Below are positions 45,469 to 55,268 of a stretch of DNA of 64,000 bases, piece after piece. Source of the stretch: Hyphomonas sp. (lineage in GTDB: Bacteria; Pseudomonadota; Alphaproteobacteria; Caulobacterales; Hyphomonadaceae); contig NZ_JAGYJH010000006.1 of assembly GCF_018402285.1 (NCBI RefSeq), forward strand, positions 62,001 through 126,000. Reading direction: 5' to 3'. The notes below the pieces were generated by a model. The model saw only the letters and a list, made by a program, of their open reading frames with translations. It was not told where the DNA came from and searched no databases. Numbering within the stretch: the stretch's first letter is position 1; the number at the start of each line of letters is the position of its first letter. Both the position numbers and the translations under genes were made by a program.

Positions 45469-46660
45469 CCGCATAACGGCAGACTGGCTAACCGCGCCCG
45501 CCAGCCGGGCGGTCATGGCCGCGCTGGAAGCGGCCCGCAAGGATGCCTCCCGCTATGTCGGCGGCTCAGTGCGCAACACCCTGCAGGGCCTAAAGGTTGA
45601 GGATGTCGATATCGCCACTCAGCTGCTGCCCGAAGAAACGGTCGCCGCCCTCGAAGCCGCCAGTATCCGCGTCATCCCCACCGGCATCGACCACGGCACC
45701 GTCACTGCCTTCTACAAGGGCGTGCCTATCGAAATCACAACCCTGCGCCGGGATGTCGAAACCGATGGCCGCCGCGCCGTCGTCGCTTTCACGCAGGACT
45801 GGGCCGAAGACGCTGCCCGCCGCGATTTCCGCATGAACGCCATCTATGCCGGGCCTGAAGGCGCGCTCTACGAAGTCATCCCCGGCTCGGTCGAGGATGC
45901 CATTGCCGGCCGCGTCATCTTCATTGGCGAGGGCGATCAGCGTCTGATCGAGGACTATCTGCGTATCCTGCGCTTCTACCGGTTCAACGCCTGGTATGGC
46001 GCCGGCATCGATGAAGCCGGGCAGGGCGCCTGCGCCCGCCAGCGAGCGGGCCTGACGAAGATTGCAGCCGAGCGTATCTGGAAAGAGCTCAAGCGCACGC
46101 TTGCCGCGCCCGATCCAGCCCCGGCGATGCTCGCCATGGAAGAGGCCGGCGTCCTCGAAGTCATCCTGCCGGCCGCATCGGCAGCGCTGTTGTCGGCGCT
46201 CATCTCGGCCGAAGCGGTCAACGCGCTGAGGCCCGATCCGATGCAGCGACTGATGGCCCTGCTGCCCCGCCGCCAGCGGGAGGTTTCCGAGGCCGCCAAC
46301 GCTCTGCGCCTTTCCAATCAGGAAGCCGCCCGGCTACAGGCCTGGGCCGACCCGGCGCTCGGCCATGTCCTCGCCCTTGGCCCGGCTGCGCGCCGCGAAG
46401 CCTTCTATCGCTACACGCCCCAGGCTGTTCTCGACCGCGCCCTCATCGAAGCGGCCAGCGGGGGTGAGGGCACCCTCGCCCCACTTCTGGAGGACAAGGC
46501 TCACTGGATGCGCCCGGTGTTCCCCGTCGGTGGGCAGCACGCGCTCGCTGCCGGCCTCAAGGGCCCGGATATCGGCAAGCGGCTTTACACGCTGGAACAG
46601 GCCTGGATCGCCTCCGGCTTCCGCCTGTCCCGGGAAGACCTTATCTCGCGCCTGAAATGA
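45455..46660 (+). CDS. cca: CCA tRNA nucleotidyltransferase
   Basis: A 401-residue class II nucleotidyltransferase that adds or repairs the 3'-CCA end of tRNAs (or acts as a poly(A) polymerase relative). The active site is YVGGSVRNTLQGLKVEDVDIAT with the catalytic DxD pair; next come GTVTAFYKGVPIEITTLRRD, the RRDFRMNAIYAG motif and RILRFYRFNAWYG. The ATG at 45455 overlaps the DUF6111 gene; the longer frame from 45338 lies wholly within that gene. Confidence 0.92.
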   Translation: MTRPDRITADWLTAPASRAVMAALEAARKDASRYVGGSVRNTLQGLKVEDVDIATQLLPEETVAALEAASIRVIPTGIDHGTVTAFYKGVPIEITTLRRDVETDGRRAVVAFTQDWAEDAARRDFRMNAIYAGPEGALYEVIPGSVEDAIAGRVIFIGEGDQRLIEDYLRILRFYRFNAWYGAGIDEAGQGACARQRAGLTKIAAERIWKELKRTLAAPDPAPAMLAMEEAGVLEVILPAASAALLSALISAEAVNALRPDPMQRLMALLPRRQREVSEAANALRLSNQEAARLQAWADPALGHVLALGPAARREAFYRYTPQAVLDRALIEAASGGEGTLAPLLEDKAHWMRPVFPVGGQHALAAGLKGPDIGKRLYTLEQAWIASGFRLSREDLISRLK

Positions 46661-46766
46661 CCGCGATTGGACCGGTTTGGCCGGAAATCTCCTCGTAATG
46701 ACCGGAGATGACCGCGCATGATACGTTTGATTTCGCGAAACAGCGCCTCAAAAAAGCTCCGACCTT

Positions 46767-47662
46767 TCAGGGCCATTTCACCACGGGCGGCATCGACGAA
46801 AGAATGCTCTCGATGTTCCCGCCGGTCTTCAGGCCAAAGGTCGTGCCCCGGTCATACAGGAGGTTATACTCCACATATCGCCCGCGCTGGATCAGCTGGG
46901 CCTCGCGCTCGGCTTCGCTCCATGGTTCGATCATGCGCCGCCGCACCAGTTGAGGATAGATGCCGGCAAACTGGCGCCCGACTTCCTGGGTAAACGCGAA
47001 ATCCGCCTCCCAGTCGCCGGTATTGAACCGGTCATAGAAGATGCCTCCCGTGCCTCGCGGCTCATCGCGGTGGGGCAGGTGGAAGTAAGTCTCGCAATGC
47101 GCCTTCATGTGGCCATAGTCGGCGCCGGCATGGGTGTCGCAGGCTGCTTTCATAGCGGCGTGGAAGTCCACCGTATCTTCAAAGTCCTGGTCGCGCTGAT
47201 AGGCGAGCAATGGGGTCAGGTCGCCGCCCCCGCCAAACCAGCTCTCGCTGGTTACCAGCATCCTGGTATTCATGTGGGCAGCCGGCACGCGCGGATTGCG
47301 CGGGTGGGCGATCAGCGAGATGCCGCTGGCCCAGAACTGCCCGCCGGATTTGTCCGCGCCGGGGATCTGGGCGGCGAAGGCTTCAGAAAACGTCCCCTGT
47401 ACCTCTGAAAAGTGGACGCCGACCTTTTCAAATACCTTGCCGCGCATCAGGCCCATCCGGCCCCCGCCCAGGTCTTCGGAGCCGTCCCCGCGTCGCCATT
47501 CCTTGAGCTCGAATCGCCCTGGCGCACCCCGATAGAGTGGGGAGTGCCAGCGTCTTCGATTGCCTCGAACCGGGCAATGATATCTTCCTGGAGGGCCCGG
47601 AACCAGGCGCTTGCCCGGACCTTGCGTGCTGTAAAGGCGGCTGTGTCTGCGTCGGTCATCAT
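46767..47662 (-). pseudogene. hemF: Oxygen-dependent coproporphyrinogen III oxidase, apparent frameshift
   Basis: HemF converts coproporphyrinogen III to protoporphyrinogen IX for heme and bacteriochlorophyll. The C-terminal frame (from about 47520 down) is well conserved: [72 protein letters not shown]. The N-terminal 45 or so residues ([20 protein letters not shown]) lie in another frame. One extra base between 47517 and 47542, where three short G/C runs occur, would join them, for example giving [10 protein letters not shown]. So one base is missing, by mutation or sequencing error. Without repair the gene would be inactive. Confidence 0.8.
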
Positions 47663-47861
47663 GCGTAACTGTTGCGCTGTGGGCTTTTGCCTCGCAAGTC
47701 CCCTGTTGTCACAGGGGCGGTTGCGCGGTAACGCCCTCATCCAATTGGGGGCAGGGCGCGCAAGTTTCTGCCGCGCCCCGCGCCCACTTGCCGCAATGTG
47801 CGGCCCGCGCAGCTTTAGTAAAGAGAGCGGCTAACGCCACGCACCAGGGACGGATAGACAC

Positions 47862-48425
47862 GTGACGACAGAGACCCATGACGAGGCGGTCGATGAAGAC
47901 CGCCGCAACTTTATTCACATCGCCACAGGCTCCGTCGCGCTCGGCGGCGCCGCCATGTTCGCCTGGACGCTGGTTGACCAGTGGAACCCGGCTGCTGACA
48001 CGCGCGCGGCATCCGCGCTCGACGTCGACGTATCCAAGGTTCCGCTCGGCGGCGAGATCCGCATCCTGATCGGCGGCAAGCCGTTCTTCGTGCGCCATCG
48101 CACCCCGGCTGAAATTTCGGCGGCCGAATCAGTCAACATCTCGATCCTGCCAGATCCGGAGAGCGATGAAGCCCGTCTCCGCCCGAAAGCCGATGGGTCG
48201 CTGAACAAGGCAATCCTTGTTACGTCGGGCGCCTGTACGCACCTCGGGTGCGTGCCGGTCGGCCCGTCCCAGGGCAACACGGGTGACTATGGCGGCTGGT
48301 ACTGCCCCTGCCACGGCTCGCACTACGACACGTCCGGCCGTATCCGCAAAGGTCCTGCCCCGTCGAACCTTCCCGTCCCGAACTATCGCTGGGTCTCTGA
48401 CTCGGTCGTCAACATCTCCCTCTGA
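47862..48425 (+). CDS. petA: Cytochrome bc1 Rieske iron-sulfur subunit
   Basis: A 187-residue Rieske protein of the ubiquinol-cytochrome c reductase. An N-terminal twin-arginine-like RRNFIHIATGSVALGG precedes one membrane anchor (about 19-39). The [2Fe-2S] ligands are Cys125 and His127 in CTHLGC, and Cys148 and His151 in CPCHGS, with the disulfide cysteines 130 and 150. The start is GTG at 47862, which matches the family's length. petB follows after 15 bases. Confidence 0.94.
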   Translation: MTTETHDEAVDEDRRNFIHIATGSVALGGAAMFAWTLVDQWNPAADTRAASALDVDVSKVPLGGEIRILIGGKPFFVRHRTPAEISAAESVNISILPDPESDEARLRPKADGSLNKAILVTSGACTHLGCVPVGPSQGNTGDYGGWYCPCHGSHYDTSGRIRKGPAPSNLPVPNYRWVSDSVVNISL

Positions 48426-48440
48426 GAAGGACACCTTTAG

Positions 48441-49901
48441 ATGAGCGGACATGAATCCAAGTACACGCCGAACTCAGCCTTTGAGCGCTGGCTAGACACT
48501 CGCCTGCCGATCATTCGCTTTGCGAATGATACGATTATCACTTTCCCGACCCCGAAGAACCTCAATTACTGGTACGTCTTTGGCGGTATTCTCGCGGTCT
48601 GCCTGGCGATCCAGATCATCACCGGCGTCATCCTGGCAATGCACTATGAAGCCAGCGTCGATGGCGCGTTCGCGTCGGTCGAGCGCATCATGCGCGACGT
48701 GCCGTATGGCTGGTTGCTGCGCTACATCCATGCCAACGGCGCGTCGATGTTCTTCCTGGCTGTTTACCTCCACATGTTCCGCGGACTCTATTACGGGTCC
48801 TACAAGGCGCCTCGCGAAGTGCTGTGGATCATCGGCTGCGTAATTTATCTTCTGATGATGGCCACCGCCTTTCTCGGCTACATGCTGCCCTGGGGCCAGA
48901 TGTCCTATCACGGTTCGAACGTGATCACCGGCCTCTTCGGCGCTATCCCGCTCGTAGGTGAAAGCATCCAGATCTGGCTGATGGGCGGCCCTTCGATCGG
49001 CAACCAGACGCTCCAGCGTTTCTTCTCGCTGCACTATCTGCTGCCCTTCATGATTGCCGGCGCGGTTATCCTGCACATCTGGGCGCTGCACGTTCCGGGT
49101 AATACAAACCCGACCGGCGTCGAAGTGAAAGATGTCGAAAAGGACACCGTTCCCTTCCACCCATATTACACGGTCAAGGATGCGTTCGCGATCGCGATCT
49201 TCCTGATCATGTTCGCCGTGTTCGTGTTCTATGCGCCAGGCGTACTTGGCCACGCCGACAATTACATCGAGGCCAACGCCCTGGTGACCCCGGCCCACAT
49301 CGTTCCGGAATGGTATCTGTTGCCGTTCTACGCGATCCTGCGCGCAATCACCTTCGACCTTGGGCCGATCGATGCAAAACTCCTCGGCGTGATCTTCATG
49401 TTCGCCGCCATCGCAGTGCTCTTCCTGCTGCCCTGGCTCGACACGTCGAAGGTCAAATCGATGCGCTACCGTCCGGTCGCCCGCCAGTTCTTCTTCGGCT
49501 TCGTGGTGGTCTGCTTCCTCCTTGGCTGGTGCGGTGCTGCCAACCCGGACGCCGCCGTCATCCCGGCTCTGCAGGGCGAACCCAGCCTCGTCGTGAACTA
49601 CACAGTTGATGGCGCGCCGGCTTCGGCGACCTACAGGGGCGGAGCTGAGGCCTTTGAGCAGGCCAAGGCCTTCATGGCGAGCCTGCCGGAGGGTACCAAT
49701 GCCAGCCTGGCGGCGGTCCCGGCACCGACCTTCGCCTTCCGCCACCTGTCGCTGATCCTGACCTTCCTGTACTTCGGCTACTTCGCAGCCTTGTTCTTCA
49801 TCGGCCTGACCGAGAAGCCGAAGGCACTTCCAGAATCGATCCATAAATCCGTGCTGAAGCGTAAGCCCAAGGAAATGGGCAACGCAGTGCCGGCTGAGTA
49901 A
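48441..49901 (+). CDS. petB: Cytochrome b of the bc1 complex, with a periplasmic insertion
   Basis: A 486-residue cytochrome b that oxidises ubiquinol and carries two b hemes. Heme and quinone motifs include [19 protein letters not shown] helix [53 protein letters not shown] and the Q-site loop [14 protein letters not shown]. The usual length is about 430; between the last two membrane helices there is an extra stretch of about 60 residues (near 365-430) including [14 protein letters not shown]. One base separates the stop and the next frame; petC starts 25 bases later. Confidence 0.94.
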   Translation: MSGHESKYTPNSAFERWLDTRLPIIRFANDTIITFPTPKNLNYWYVFGGILAVCLAIQIITGVILAMHYEASVDGAFASVERIMRDVPYGWLLRYIHANGASMFFLAVYLHMFRGLYYGSYKAPREVLWIIGCVIYLLMMATAFLGYMLPWGQMSYHGSNVITGLFGAIPLVGESIQIWLMGGPSIGNQTLQRFFSLHYLLPFMIAGAVILHIWALHVPGNTNPTGVEVKDVEKDTVPFHPYYTVKDAFAIAIFLIMFAVFVFYAPGVLGHADNYIEANALVTPAHIVPEWYLLPFYAILRAITFDLGPIDAKLLGVIFMFAAIAVLFLLPWLDTSKVKSMRYRPVARQFFFGFVVVCFLLGWCGAANPDAAVIPALQGEPSLVVNYTVDGAPASATYRGGAEAFEQAKAFMASLPEGTNASLAAVPAPTFAFRHLSLILTFLYFGYFAALFFIGLTEKPKALPESIHKSVLKRKPKEMGNAVPAE

Positions 49902-49926
49902 GATGCAAGCTGGGGAAAGAACGAAA

Positions 49927-50889
49927 ATGAAAACCTTCCGCATCCTCGCTGCCGGCCTCGTTGGCCTCGCCTTTGCGGGCCTCGCCCATGCGGCGGGCGG
50001 CTCCAAACATCCGCATGGTCCTGAAGCTGGCTGGCCGTTCGAAGGCTTTACCGGCCAGTATGACAAGGCCTCTGTCCAGCGCGGCTATCAGGTTTACAAG
50101 CAGGTCTGCGCCAGCTGTCACGGCATGAAGCTGCTGAGCTATCGCAATCTGGGCGAGCCCGACGGCCCGTTCTACGATCCGGCCTTCCCAAATCCGAACG
50201 ACAACCCGTTCGTGAAGGCGCTTGCGGCCGAAAACGAAGTCATGAACGCCACGCCCAACGATGCCGGCGAATTCGAGTTCCGCCCGGCAGTGCCGGCCGA
50301 CCGTTTCCGCAGCCCGTTCCCGAATGATGCTGTGGCCCGGGCAGCCAATGGCGGCGCCCTGCCGCCAGACCTTTCGGTGATTGTCAAAGCGCGTCACTAC
50401 GGCGCCGACTATATCTACAGCCTGATGACCGGATATCCGGATTTCTCACTTTATGAGGACCGGATCATCGAGGAAAATGGCGAGACGATCTATCAGACCG
50501 TCATCGACATGGCGAAGTTCGAAAAACTCGGCAGCTACAAGCCCGACCATGGGCCTGCGCACATGATCCAGCCTACCGGTCAGTATTACAACCCTTACAT
50601 GGCCGGGGACGCGACGCCCAACTTCCTGGGCGATCCGCGTCACACGCCGCCAGGTGGTTTCCTGGCAATGGGGCCGCAGCTGCCAGACGGCCGCGTCGAG
50701 TATACCGACGGCACCGAAGCAACGACCTCTCAGATGGCCTATGATGTGGCCCAGTTTCTGGCGTGGTCGGCAGAACCCAAGCTCGAAGCGCGTAAGCGCA
50801 CGGGCCTTGCCACGATGGTCTTCCTGCTGGTCCTCACAACGCTGCTCTGGTTCTCCTACAAGCAGATCTGGCGCAAGGTTGAGCACTAG
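49927..50889 (+). CDS. petC: Cytochrome c1 of the bc1 complex
   Basis: A 320-residue cytochrome c1. A cleaved signal peptide (about residues 1-22, ending AHA) leads to a periplasmic heme domain with CASCH at 61-65 and an axial methionine in the GGFLAMGPQLPDG region, and a C-terminal membrane anchor (about 293-312). It takes electrons from the Rieske protein and hands them to soluble or tethered cytochrome c. The ATG at 49927 begins the signal peptide; the upstream ATG at 49903 adds eight residues. Confidence 0.94.
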   Translation: MKTFRILAAGLVGLAFAGLAHAAGGSKHPHGPEAGWPFEGFTGQYDKASVQRGYQVYKQVCASCHGMKLLSYRNLGEPDGPFYDPAFPNPNDNPFVKALAAENEVMNATPNDAGEFEFRPAVPADRFRSPFPNDAVARAANGGALPPDLSVIVKARHYGADYIYSLMTGYPDFSLYEDRIIEENGETIYQTVIDMAKFEKLGSYKPDHGPAHMIQPTGQYYNPYMAGDATPNFLGDPRHTPPGGFLAMGPQLPDGRVEYTDGTEATTSQMAYDVAQFLAWSAEPKLEARKRTGLATMVFLLVLTTLLWFSYKQIWRKVEH

Positions 50890-50904
50890 TCTCTCCACCG
50901 CAGC

Positions 50905-51390
50905 ATGACACCTTCGATAGCCATCCGCAGGGCCGCCCCTTCGGATGGCTTTCTCGTTGAGGGGCTGACCCGCCGCATTTGGACCGGCCGGGTGTTGGCT
51001 GAGTCCACCGTCTTCCGCGAAGCACCCGAAACCGACGCCGCTCAGATCACGAAAGGTGGGGCGGTCATACTGGAAATCGACGGCGTGCCTGCAGGTTCCG
51101 GCTGTTGGGTCGCCGTGCCCGGCCCGGCGGGGTTGGGACACTGGATGAAAGTCAAACGCATCGGCGTCCTTCCCGCCTTCGCTGGTCAGGGCTTGGGCGC
51201 GCTGATCCTGCAAGCTCTCGAAGAAATGGACCGGGAAGAGGCTAAGGCCGGCGCCCAGCTTGCCATCCGCCGCCTGATCGACTTCTGCGCCCGCCTTGGC
51301 TACGTCCTTGCAGGAGATGTCGAGCTGACAACCCACAACCCCCTCTCGCCCCCGCCCACCGGCATGCGAAAGTGGTTCAAAAAGACGTAG
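50905..51390 (+). CDS. GNAT-family N-acetyltransferase
   Basis: A 161-residue acetyltransferase with the acetyl-CoA-binding motif VKRIGVLPAFAGQGLGALILQALEEM (the QGLG core is intact). The C terminus, RLIDFCARLGYVLAGDVEL, fits the end of the fold. Substrate unknown. It sits 15 bases after petC and 14 before mtnP, so it may be read from the bc1 operon. Confidence 0.8.
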   Translation: MTPSIAIRRAAPSDGFLVEGLTRRIWTGRVLAESTVFREAPETDAAQITKGGAVILEIDGVPAGSGCWVAVPGPAGLGHWMKVKRIGVLPAFAGQGLGALILQALEEMDREEAKAGAQLAIRRLIDFCARLGYVLAGDVELTTHNPLSPPPTGMRKWFKKT

Positions 51391-51403
51391 CAGAGGAGCG
51401 CGC

Positions 51404-52282
51404 ATGAGCGGCTGGAAACTCGGGATCATCGGCGGCTCCGGCCTCTATGCGCTGGACGGTCTGGAAGACCGGCGCGAGTTCGAGATGACAACGCCTTGGG
51501 GAGCCCCCTCTGACACCCTCGTCTCCGGCCGCACAGGTGAGGTCGAACTGGTGTTTCTCCCCCGCCATGGCAGAGGCCACCGCCTCACGCCCACAGACGT
51601 GCCCTACCGCGCCAACATCGCCGCCCTGAAGATGGCTGGTGTTACCGACGTTCTCTCCATCTCCGCCTGCGGCTCGCTGCAGGAGCAATACGCGCCCGGC
51701 GATGTCGTGGCCGCCGACCAGTTCATCGATCGGACCGTCTTGCGCGAGAAGACCTTCTTCGGCGCCGGACTGGTCGGCCATGTCTCGATGGCCCATCCCG
51801 TCTGCGCCCGCCTTTCGGCGCTCGCGGCAGATGCCATGGAAGCGGCCGGCGGCACGGTTCATCGCGGCGGCACCTACCTCGCCATGGAAGGCCCGCAATT
51901 CTCCTCGCTCGCCGAAAGCCGGCTTTACCGCCAATGGGGCTGCGACGTGATCGGTATGACCAACATGCCCGAAGCCAAGCTTGCACGGGAAGCCGAGCTT
52001 CCCTACGCCACCCTGGCCATGGTCACCGATTATGACTGCTGGCGGGCCGATACAGAGGCCGTCACGGTCACCAATGTGCTCGAAATCATGGCGCAGAATA
52101 CCGCGCTTGCCCGCCGTGCCATTCTTCAACTCGCCCATGGCTTAAGTGGAACGCCGCGTACGCCGTCACCGCAGGGCATTGAAACCTGTCTGGATTTTGC
52201 CCTCATTACCTCGCCAGACCTACGCGATCCTGTCATGATTGATAAGTTGCAGGCGATTGCAGGGCGCGCGCTCGGCGTTTAG
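51404..52282 (+). CDS. mtnP: S-methyl-5'-thioadenosine phosphorylase
   Basis: A 292-residue phosphorylase that splits 5'-methylthioadenosine, a by-product of polyamine and homoserine-lactone synthesis, to adenine and 5-methylthioribose-1-phosphate. Motifs: LGIIGGSGLYALDGLED, FLPRHGRGHRLTPTDVPYRANI, the purine-binding TYLAMEGPQFSSLAESRLYRQWGCDVIGMTNMPEA stretch (around 163-195). Its position after petABC is common in alphaproteobacteria. Complete. Confidence 0.92.
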   Translation: MSGWKLGIIGGSGLYALDGLEDRREFEMTTPWGAPSDTLVSGRTGEVELVFLPRHGRGHRLTPTDVPYRANIAALKMAGVTDVLSISACGSLQEQYAPGDVVAADQFIDRTVLREKTFFGAGLVGHVSMAHPVCARLSALAADAMEAAGGTVHRGGTYLAMEGPQFSSLAESRLYRQWGCDVIGMTNMPEAKLAREAELPYATLAMVTDYDCWRADTEAVTVTNVLEIMAQNTALARRAILQLAHGLSGTPRTPSPQGIETCLDFALITSPDLRDPVMIDKLQAIAGRALGV

Positions 52283-52352
52283 AAGTTGGTAACGTCTGGT
52301 GAAAGCCAGGCGCGCGCTGGCCCCTTCCGGGCCCGTCGCAGGGGGACTCAGA

Positions 52353-53363
52353 ATGAGCGAAGCACAATTTCAAACCTTTCTGACCGGCGGCCTGGCCCTG
52401 CTGATCGCGCTGATGACGCTGGTGGCGTGGAATCTCTGGCGAATGCGCCAGGAGGCCAGCGCCGGCGCAGCGTCGGCGCTGGGAGGCATCGCCCATGAAT
52501 TGCGGGTCAACCTGCACCGTATGATCAGTGAGCTCTCGCAGGTCGCTCACCATCCGGGCATCGGACCGGACGTGATCCTCCCTGTGCGCAGTCCCCAGCT
52601 CGATGGCGTTACCGGCTCCCTGATCAATGCCAATCGCAACGGCATAGCCGTTATTGGGAATACCTATCAGGAAATCGAGGCCCGCAAGCTTGGCCTGCGG
52701 GCAGTCCTCGCTCAGGGCAGGGCGCCTGAGACCGAGCTGGACGACGCCATGGACGCTGCGATCAACGGCATTGCCGCGCTCTATATCTGGGAAGTCCACA
52801 AAGGCGCTCTGCCCGCCGAGATCGGCCGGGTGCGCAGCTGGTCGGTGCGTGAATGGATGAAGGACAAGAATTTCCGGGCGGAAGCTTTCCCGGGCATGCA
52901 TCTGCGCGACGAAGTCGTCGAGCGGCTGCGCCTCTATGGTCTTGAGCTGACCCCGCGGCCGCTGACGCATACCGCGTGGGAGTACTACTCCATGCAGTAT
53001 GATCGCCACGCCGATGAGCAAGGCCCGCTCGGACGCCGCCGCGTGGAGAAGGAAAAGCCCGAAGGCAAGGGCGGCCTCTTCGGCTTTGGCCGCAAGAAGG
53101 AAAAAAATGCTGCCGAGGCGGAACCGCCTGAACCCGAAGAAACCGCTGTCACGGCCTCTTACGAGGAAGATAATGCTCAGGAGACGCTCCCTCCGGGCAA
53201 TGAATACGCCGCTGCGGACGGTTCCGAAGAGGTGGCAGCTTATGACGCGGCCAAAGAGACCGATGAAGCCAATGACGGTGCCGGCGTCGATGAGGCCGGC
53301 GATGACATTCGCGATGAAGAAGGCCCCGCCAATGACCCAAACGATCCTTCGCGTACCAACTAG
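52353..53363 (+). CDS. Membrane-anchored hypothetical protein with acidic tail
   Basis: A 336-residue protein with one N-terminal membrane segment (about 8-28), a helical cytoplasmic domain (about 40-215) including GGIAHELRVNLHRMISELSQVAHHPGI, reminiscent of a histidine-kinase-like dimerisation helix but with no kinase domain, and a long acidic, low-complexity tail (about 250-336). No family recognised. Start at 52353 with GGGGGACTCAGA upstream. The 3' end overlaps the next gene by 32 bases. Confidence 0.6.
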   Translation: MSEAQFQTFLTGGLALLIALMTLVAWNLWRMRQEASAGAASALGGIAHELRVNLHRMISELSQVAHHPGIGPDVILPVRSPQLDGVTGSLINANRNGIAVIGNTYQEIEARKLGLRAVLAQGRAPETELDDAMDAAINGIAALYIWEVHKGALPAEIGRVRSWSVREWMKDKNFRAEAFPGMHLRDEVVERLRLYGLELTPRPLTHTAWEYYSMQYDRHADEQGPLGRRRVEKEKPEGKGGLFGFGRKKEKNAAEAEPPEPEETAVTASYEEDNAQETLPPGNEYAAADGSEEVAAYDAAKETDEANDGAGVDEAGDDIRDEEGPANDPNDPSRTN

Positions 53364-53817
53364 ACTTTCTGCGGCCCTTTTTGGCGCCGCCTTTCTCGTC
53401 CTGGCAGCGTGCGCATCATCCGGTGTCAGCCCGGCGGCGGAGGCTGCCGAAGAAGCCGCGATCCTGTCCCTGCTCGAGGCCCAGGATGTTGCTTGGAACG
53501 CGGGCGATATTGAAGGCTTCATGGCCGGTTACTGGCGCTCGCCGAACCTGCGCTTTGCTTCGGGCGGCAACATCACCCGCGGCTGGGATAAGACACTCGC
53601 CCGATACAAGGCCCGGTATGGCACAAGCTCAGAGATGGGCACGCTGACGACGTCAGATCATGAGATCGAGATCCTGTCCGCCGACGCCGCGATCGCTCAT
53701 GGCAAATGGCACCTCGACTGGAAAGGAGAGCAGCCCTGGGGTCTCTATACTCTCGTCCTGCGCAAGGTGGACGGTGCGTGGGTGATTGTGTCTGACACGA
53801 CCACATCTGCCGAGTAG
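53332..53817 (+). CDS. DUF4440/SnoaL-like lipoprotein
   Basis: A 161-residue protein. A signal peptide with lipobox LVLAAC (Cys near residue 24) suggests a lipoprotein. The rest has an NTF2-like fold of the DUF4440 type: LLEAQDVAWNAGDIEGFMAGYWRSPNLRF and GLYTLVLRKVDGAWVIVSDTTT. Such proteins bind small ligands or act as simple enzymes; no catalytic residues are evident. The ATG at 53332 lies inside the previous gene. Confidence 0.75.
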   Translation: MTQTILRVPTRLSAALFGAAFLVLAACASSGVSPAAEAAEEAAILSLLEAQDVAWNAGDIEGFMAGYWRSPNLRFASGGNITRGWDKTLARYKARYGTSSEMGTLTTSDHEIEILSADAAIAHGKWHLDWKGEQPWGLYTLVLRKVDGAWVIVSDTTTSAE

Positions 53818-53825
53818 ATACTCCG

Positions 53826-53866
53826 AAAAGCGGAAGCCCCGCCTGGATTTCAGGTCCAGACGGGGC
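53826..53866 (-). terminator. Terminator hairpin after the first fasciclin gene
   Basis: GCCCCG (53836-53841) pairs with CGGGGC (53861-53866) and CTGGA with TCCAG inside, around a seven-base loop. On the minus strand it is followed by TTCCGCTTTTC, so it most likely ends the fasciclin transcript; it could also block the convergent DUF4440 transcript. Confidence 0.55.
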
Positions 53867-53895
53867 CCACAACCGGGGTATTCCCCGGCCGCCCT

Positions 53896-54435
53896 TTACC
53901 GAGCGGGCAGAAGAACAGTATCGATGGCGTGGATCACGCCGTTCGAAGCTTCGATGTCGGACAACGTCACTGCCGCGTTGTTTACCCGGACGCCGGATAT
54001 CGGATCAGAGGCATCGATGGCGAGCGGACCGTTGAGGGTCTGCGCCGTCAGTTTCTGGTCTCCGATATCTGCGGTTGTCAGCTTTTGCCCGGAAATAACA
54101 TGCATCCTGAGCAGACTGATCAACTGGTCCCGGTTCTCCGGCTTCAGGAGAGAGTCAACGGCCCCCGCAGGCATTTTTGCAAACGCGGCATCTGTCGGCG
54201 CGAACACAGTGAAGGGACCAGCCCCCTTGAGTTCTTCCTGCAGACCCGCAGAGTCAGCCGCTTCCAGAAGTGTGGCGAATGCGCCGGTCCGCTCTGCAGC
54301 TTCCAGCAGATCGCCGTCATCCTGCGCTGAAGAATACTGAGCTATCGGGATCAACGGACCTGCAAGCGATCCGCCAGCATATGCTGGCATCGAGACCATC
54401 AAGACAGCCATCGCGGCTGAAATACACATCTTCAT
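53896..54435 (-). CDS. Secreted fasciclin-domain protein (copy 1)
   Basis: A 179-residue exported protein: signal peptide (about 1-20, ending AYA), then one FAS1 domain with GPFTVFAPTDAAFAKMPAGAVDSLL (H1 motif) and GVIHAIDTVLLP (H2 motif). FAS1 proteins act in adhesion or surface association. About 180 residues with a single domain is the usual bacterial form. It is one of three tandem copies on this strand. Confidence 0.88.
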   Translation of the reverse strand: MKMCISAAMAVLMVSMPAYAGGSLAGPLIPIAQYSSAQDDGDLLEAAERTGAFATLLEAADSAGLQEELKGAGPFTVFAPTDAAFAKMPAGAVDSLLKPENRDQLISLLRMHVISGQKLTTADIGDQKLTAQTLNGPLAIDASDPISGVRVNNAAVTLSDIEASNGVIHAIDTVLLPAR

Positions 54436-54544
54436 ATCTTTTTCCTTTCACGCAAACAGCGGGCCCTGTTTCAGGCCGGTGTATGAAACGGACGGAGAGA
54501 GGGCGGGATGGTTCCCGAACCTGTCCGGGCTTTAATCTGCGTTG

Positions 54545-55073
54545 TCAGCCTGCAGGCAGAAGCAGAGTGTCGATTGCCAGGACGACACCGTTCGAGGCCC
54601 GGATGTCCCGACCATCGACAACCATCGCATTTACCCAGACTACGGCAGAGGGATCCGTGCCATCAATTGCTGACCATTGGCCTTCTCGGCTATGATGGCT
54701 TCATCGGCGACAACTTGCATCCTGAGCAGAGCAATCAGCTCCGCCCGATTTTCAGGGCGCGTCAGGGTTTCCATGACGCCTGCGGTCAGCTTGGCAAAGG
54801 CCTCATCTGTTGGCGCAAAAGCAGTGTATTTGCCCGGCTGTCGCAGCCGTCGTCTGCGCCGGCCGCTTCCACAGCTGGGAGGAAAGTCGAGAATTTTCCT
54901 GCTCCAACGGCTTTGCCGAGCAGGGTATCAGAAGTATTCGGATCAAGGGCGGCTAAGGCGCCGGACTGCCCAAGGCCAAACCCGGCAGTGACCGTTCCGG
55001 TTGAATCTGTTTCTGCCGGTGCTGGCAGGGCGATCAATAAGGCTGCACTGGTGGCAGCGAAAAATGATTTCAT
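54545..55073 (-). pseudogene. Fasciclin-domain gene (copy 2), broken by frameshifts
   Basis: A decayed FAS1 gene. It begins normally at 55073 with [20 protein letters not shown] and continues to about 54835. The frame then changes: [19 protein letters not shown] and ENRAELIALLRMQVV continue in a second frame until about 54672, and IDGTDPSAVVWVNAMVVDG, IRASNGVVLAIDTLLLPAG in a third to the TGA ending at 54545. The gaps against copies 1 and 3 suggest small deletions, not homopolymer slips, so this looks like real loss of function. Confidence 0.8.
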
Positions 55074-55195
55074 CCTCAATTCCTCCGACATGCCTCATCC
55101 GGGCTCGTTCTGTCTGAGGTGAAAACGGCGCGGCGTGGGAACCGTTCCCGAGGTCTCAAAGACCCTCCATGGAGGCGATGGGGCCTCGCCGGGTT

Positions 55196-55226
55196 GCAAA
55201 AAATGCCCGGGCGCAAAGGCCCGGGC
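55196..55226 (-). terminator. Rho-independent terminator after fasciclin copy 3
   Basis: The self-complementary GCCCGGGC occurs at 55205-55212 and 55219-55226, forming an eight-pair stem with a six-base loop. On the minus strand it is followed by ATTTTTTGC (T-run 55198-55203). It lies 43 bases after the stop of the gene at 55269-55808. Confidence 0.85.
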
Positions 55227-55268
55227 AAAGTCAGGGGTAGGATGGAGGGGTATTGAGGCGCTGCGCGA

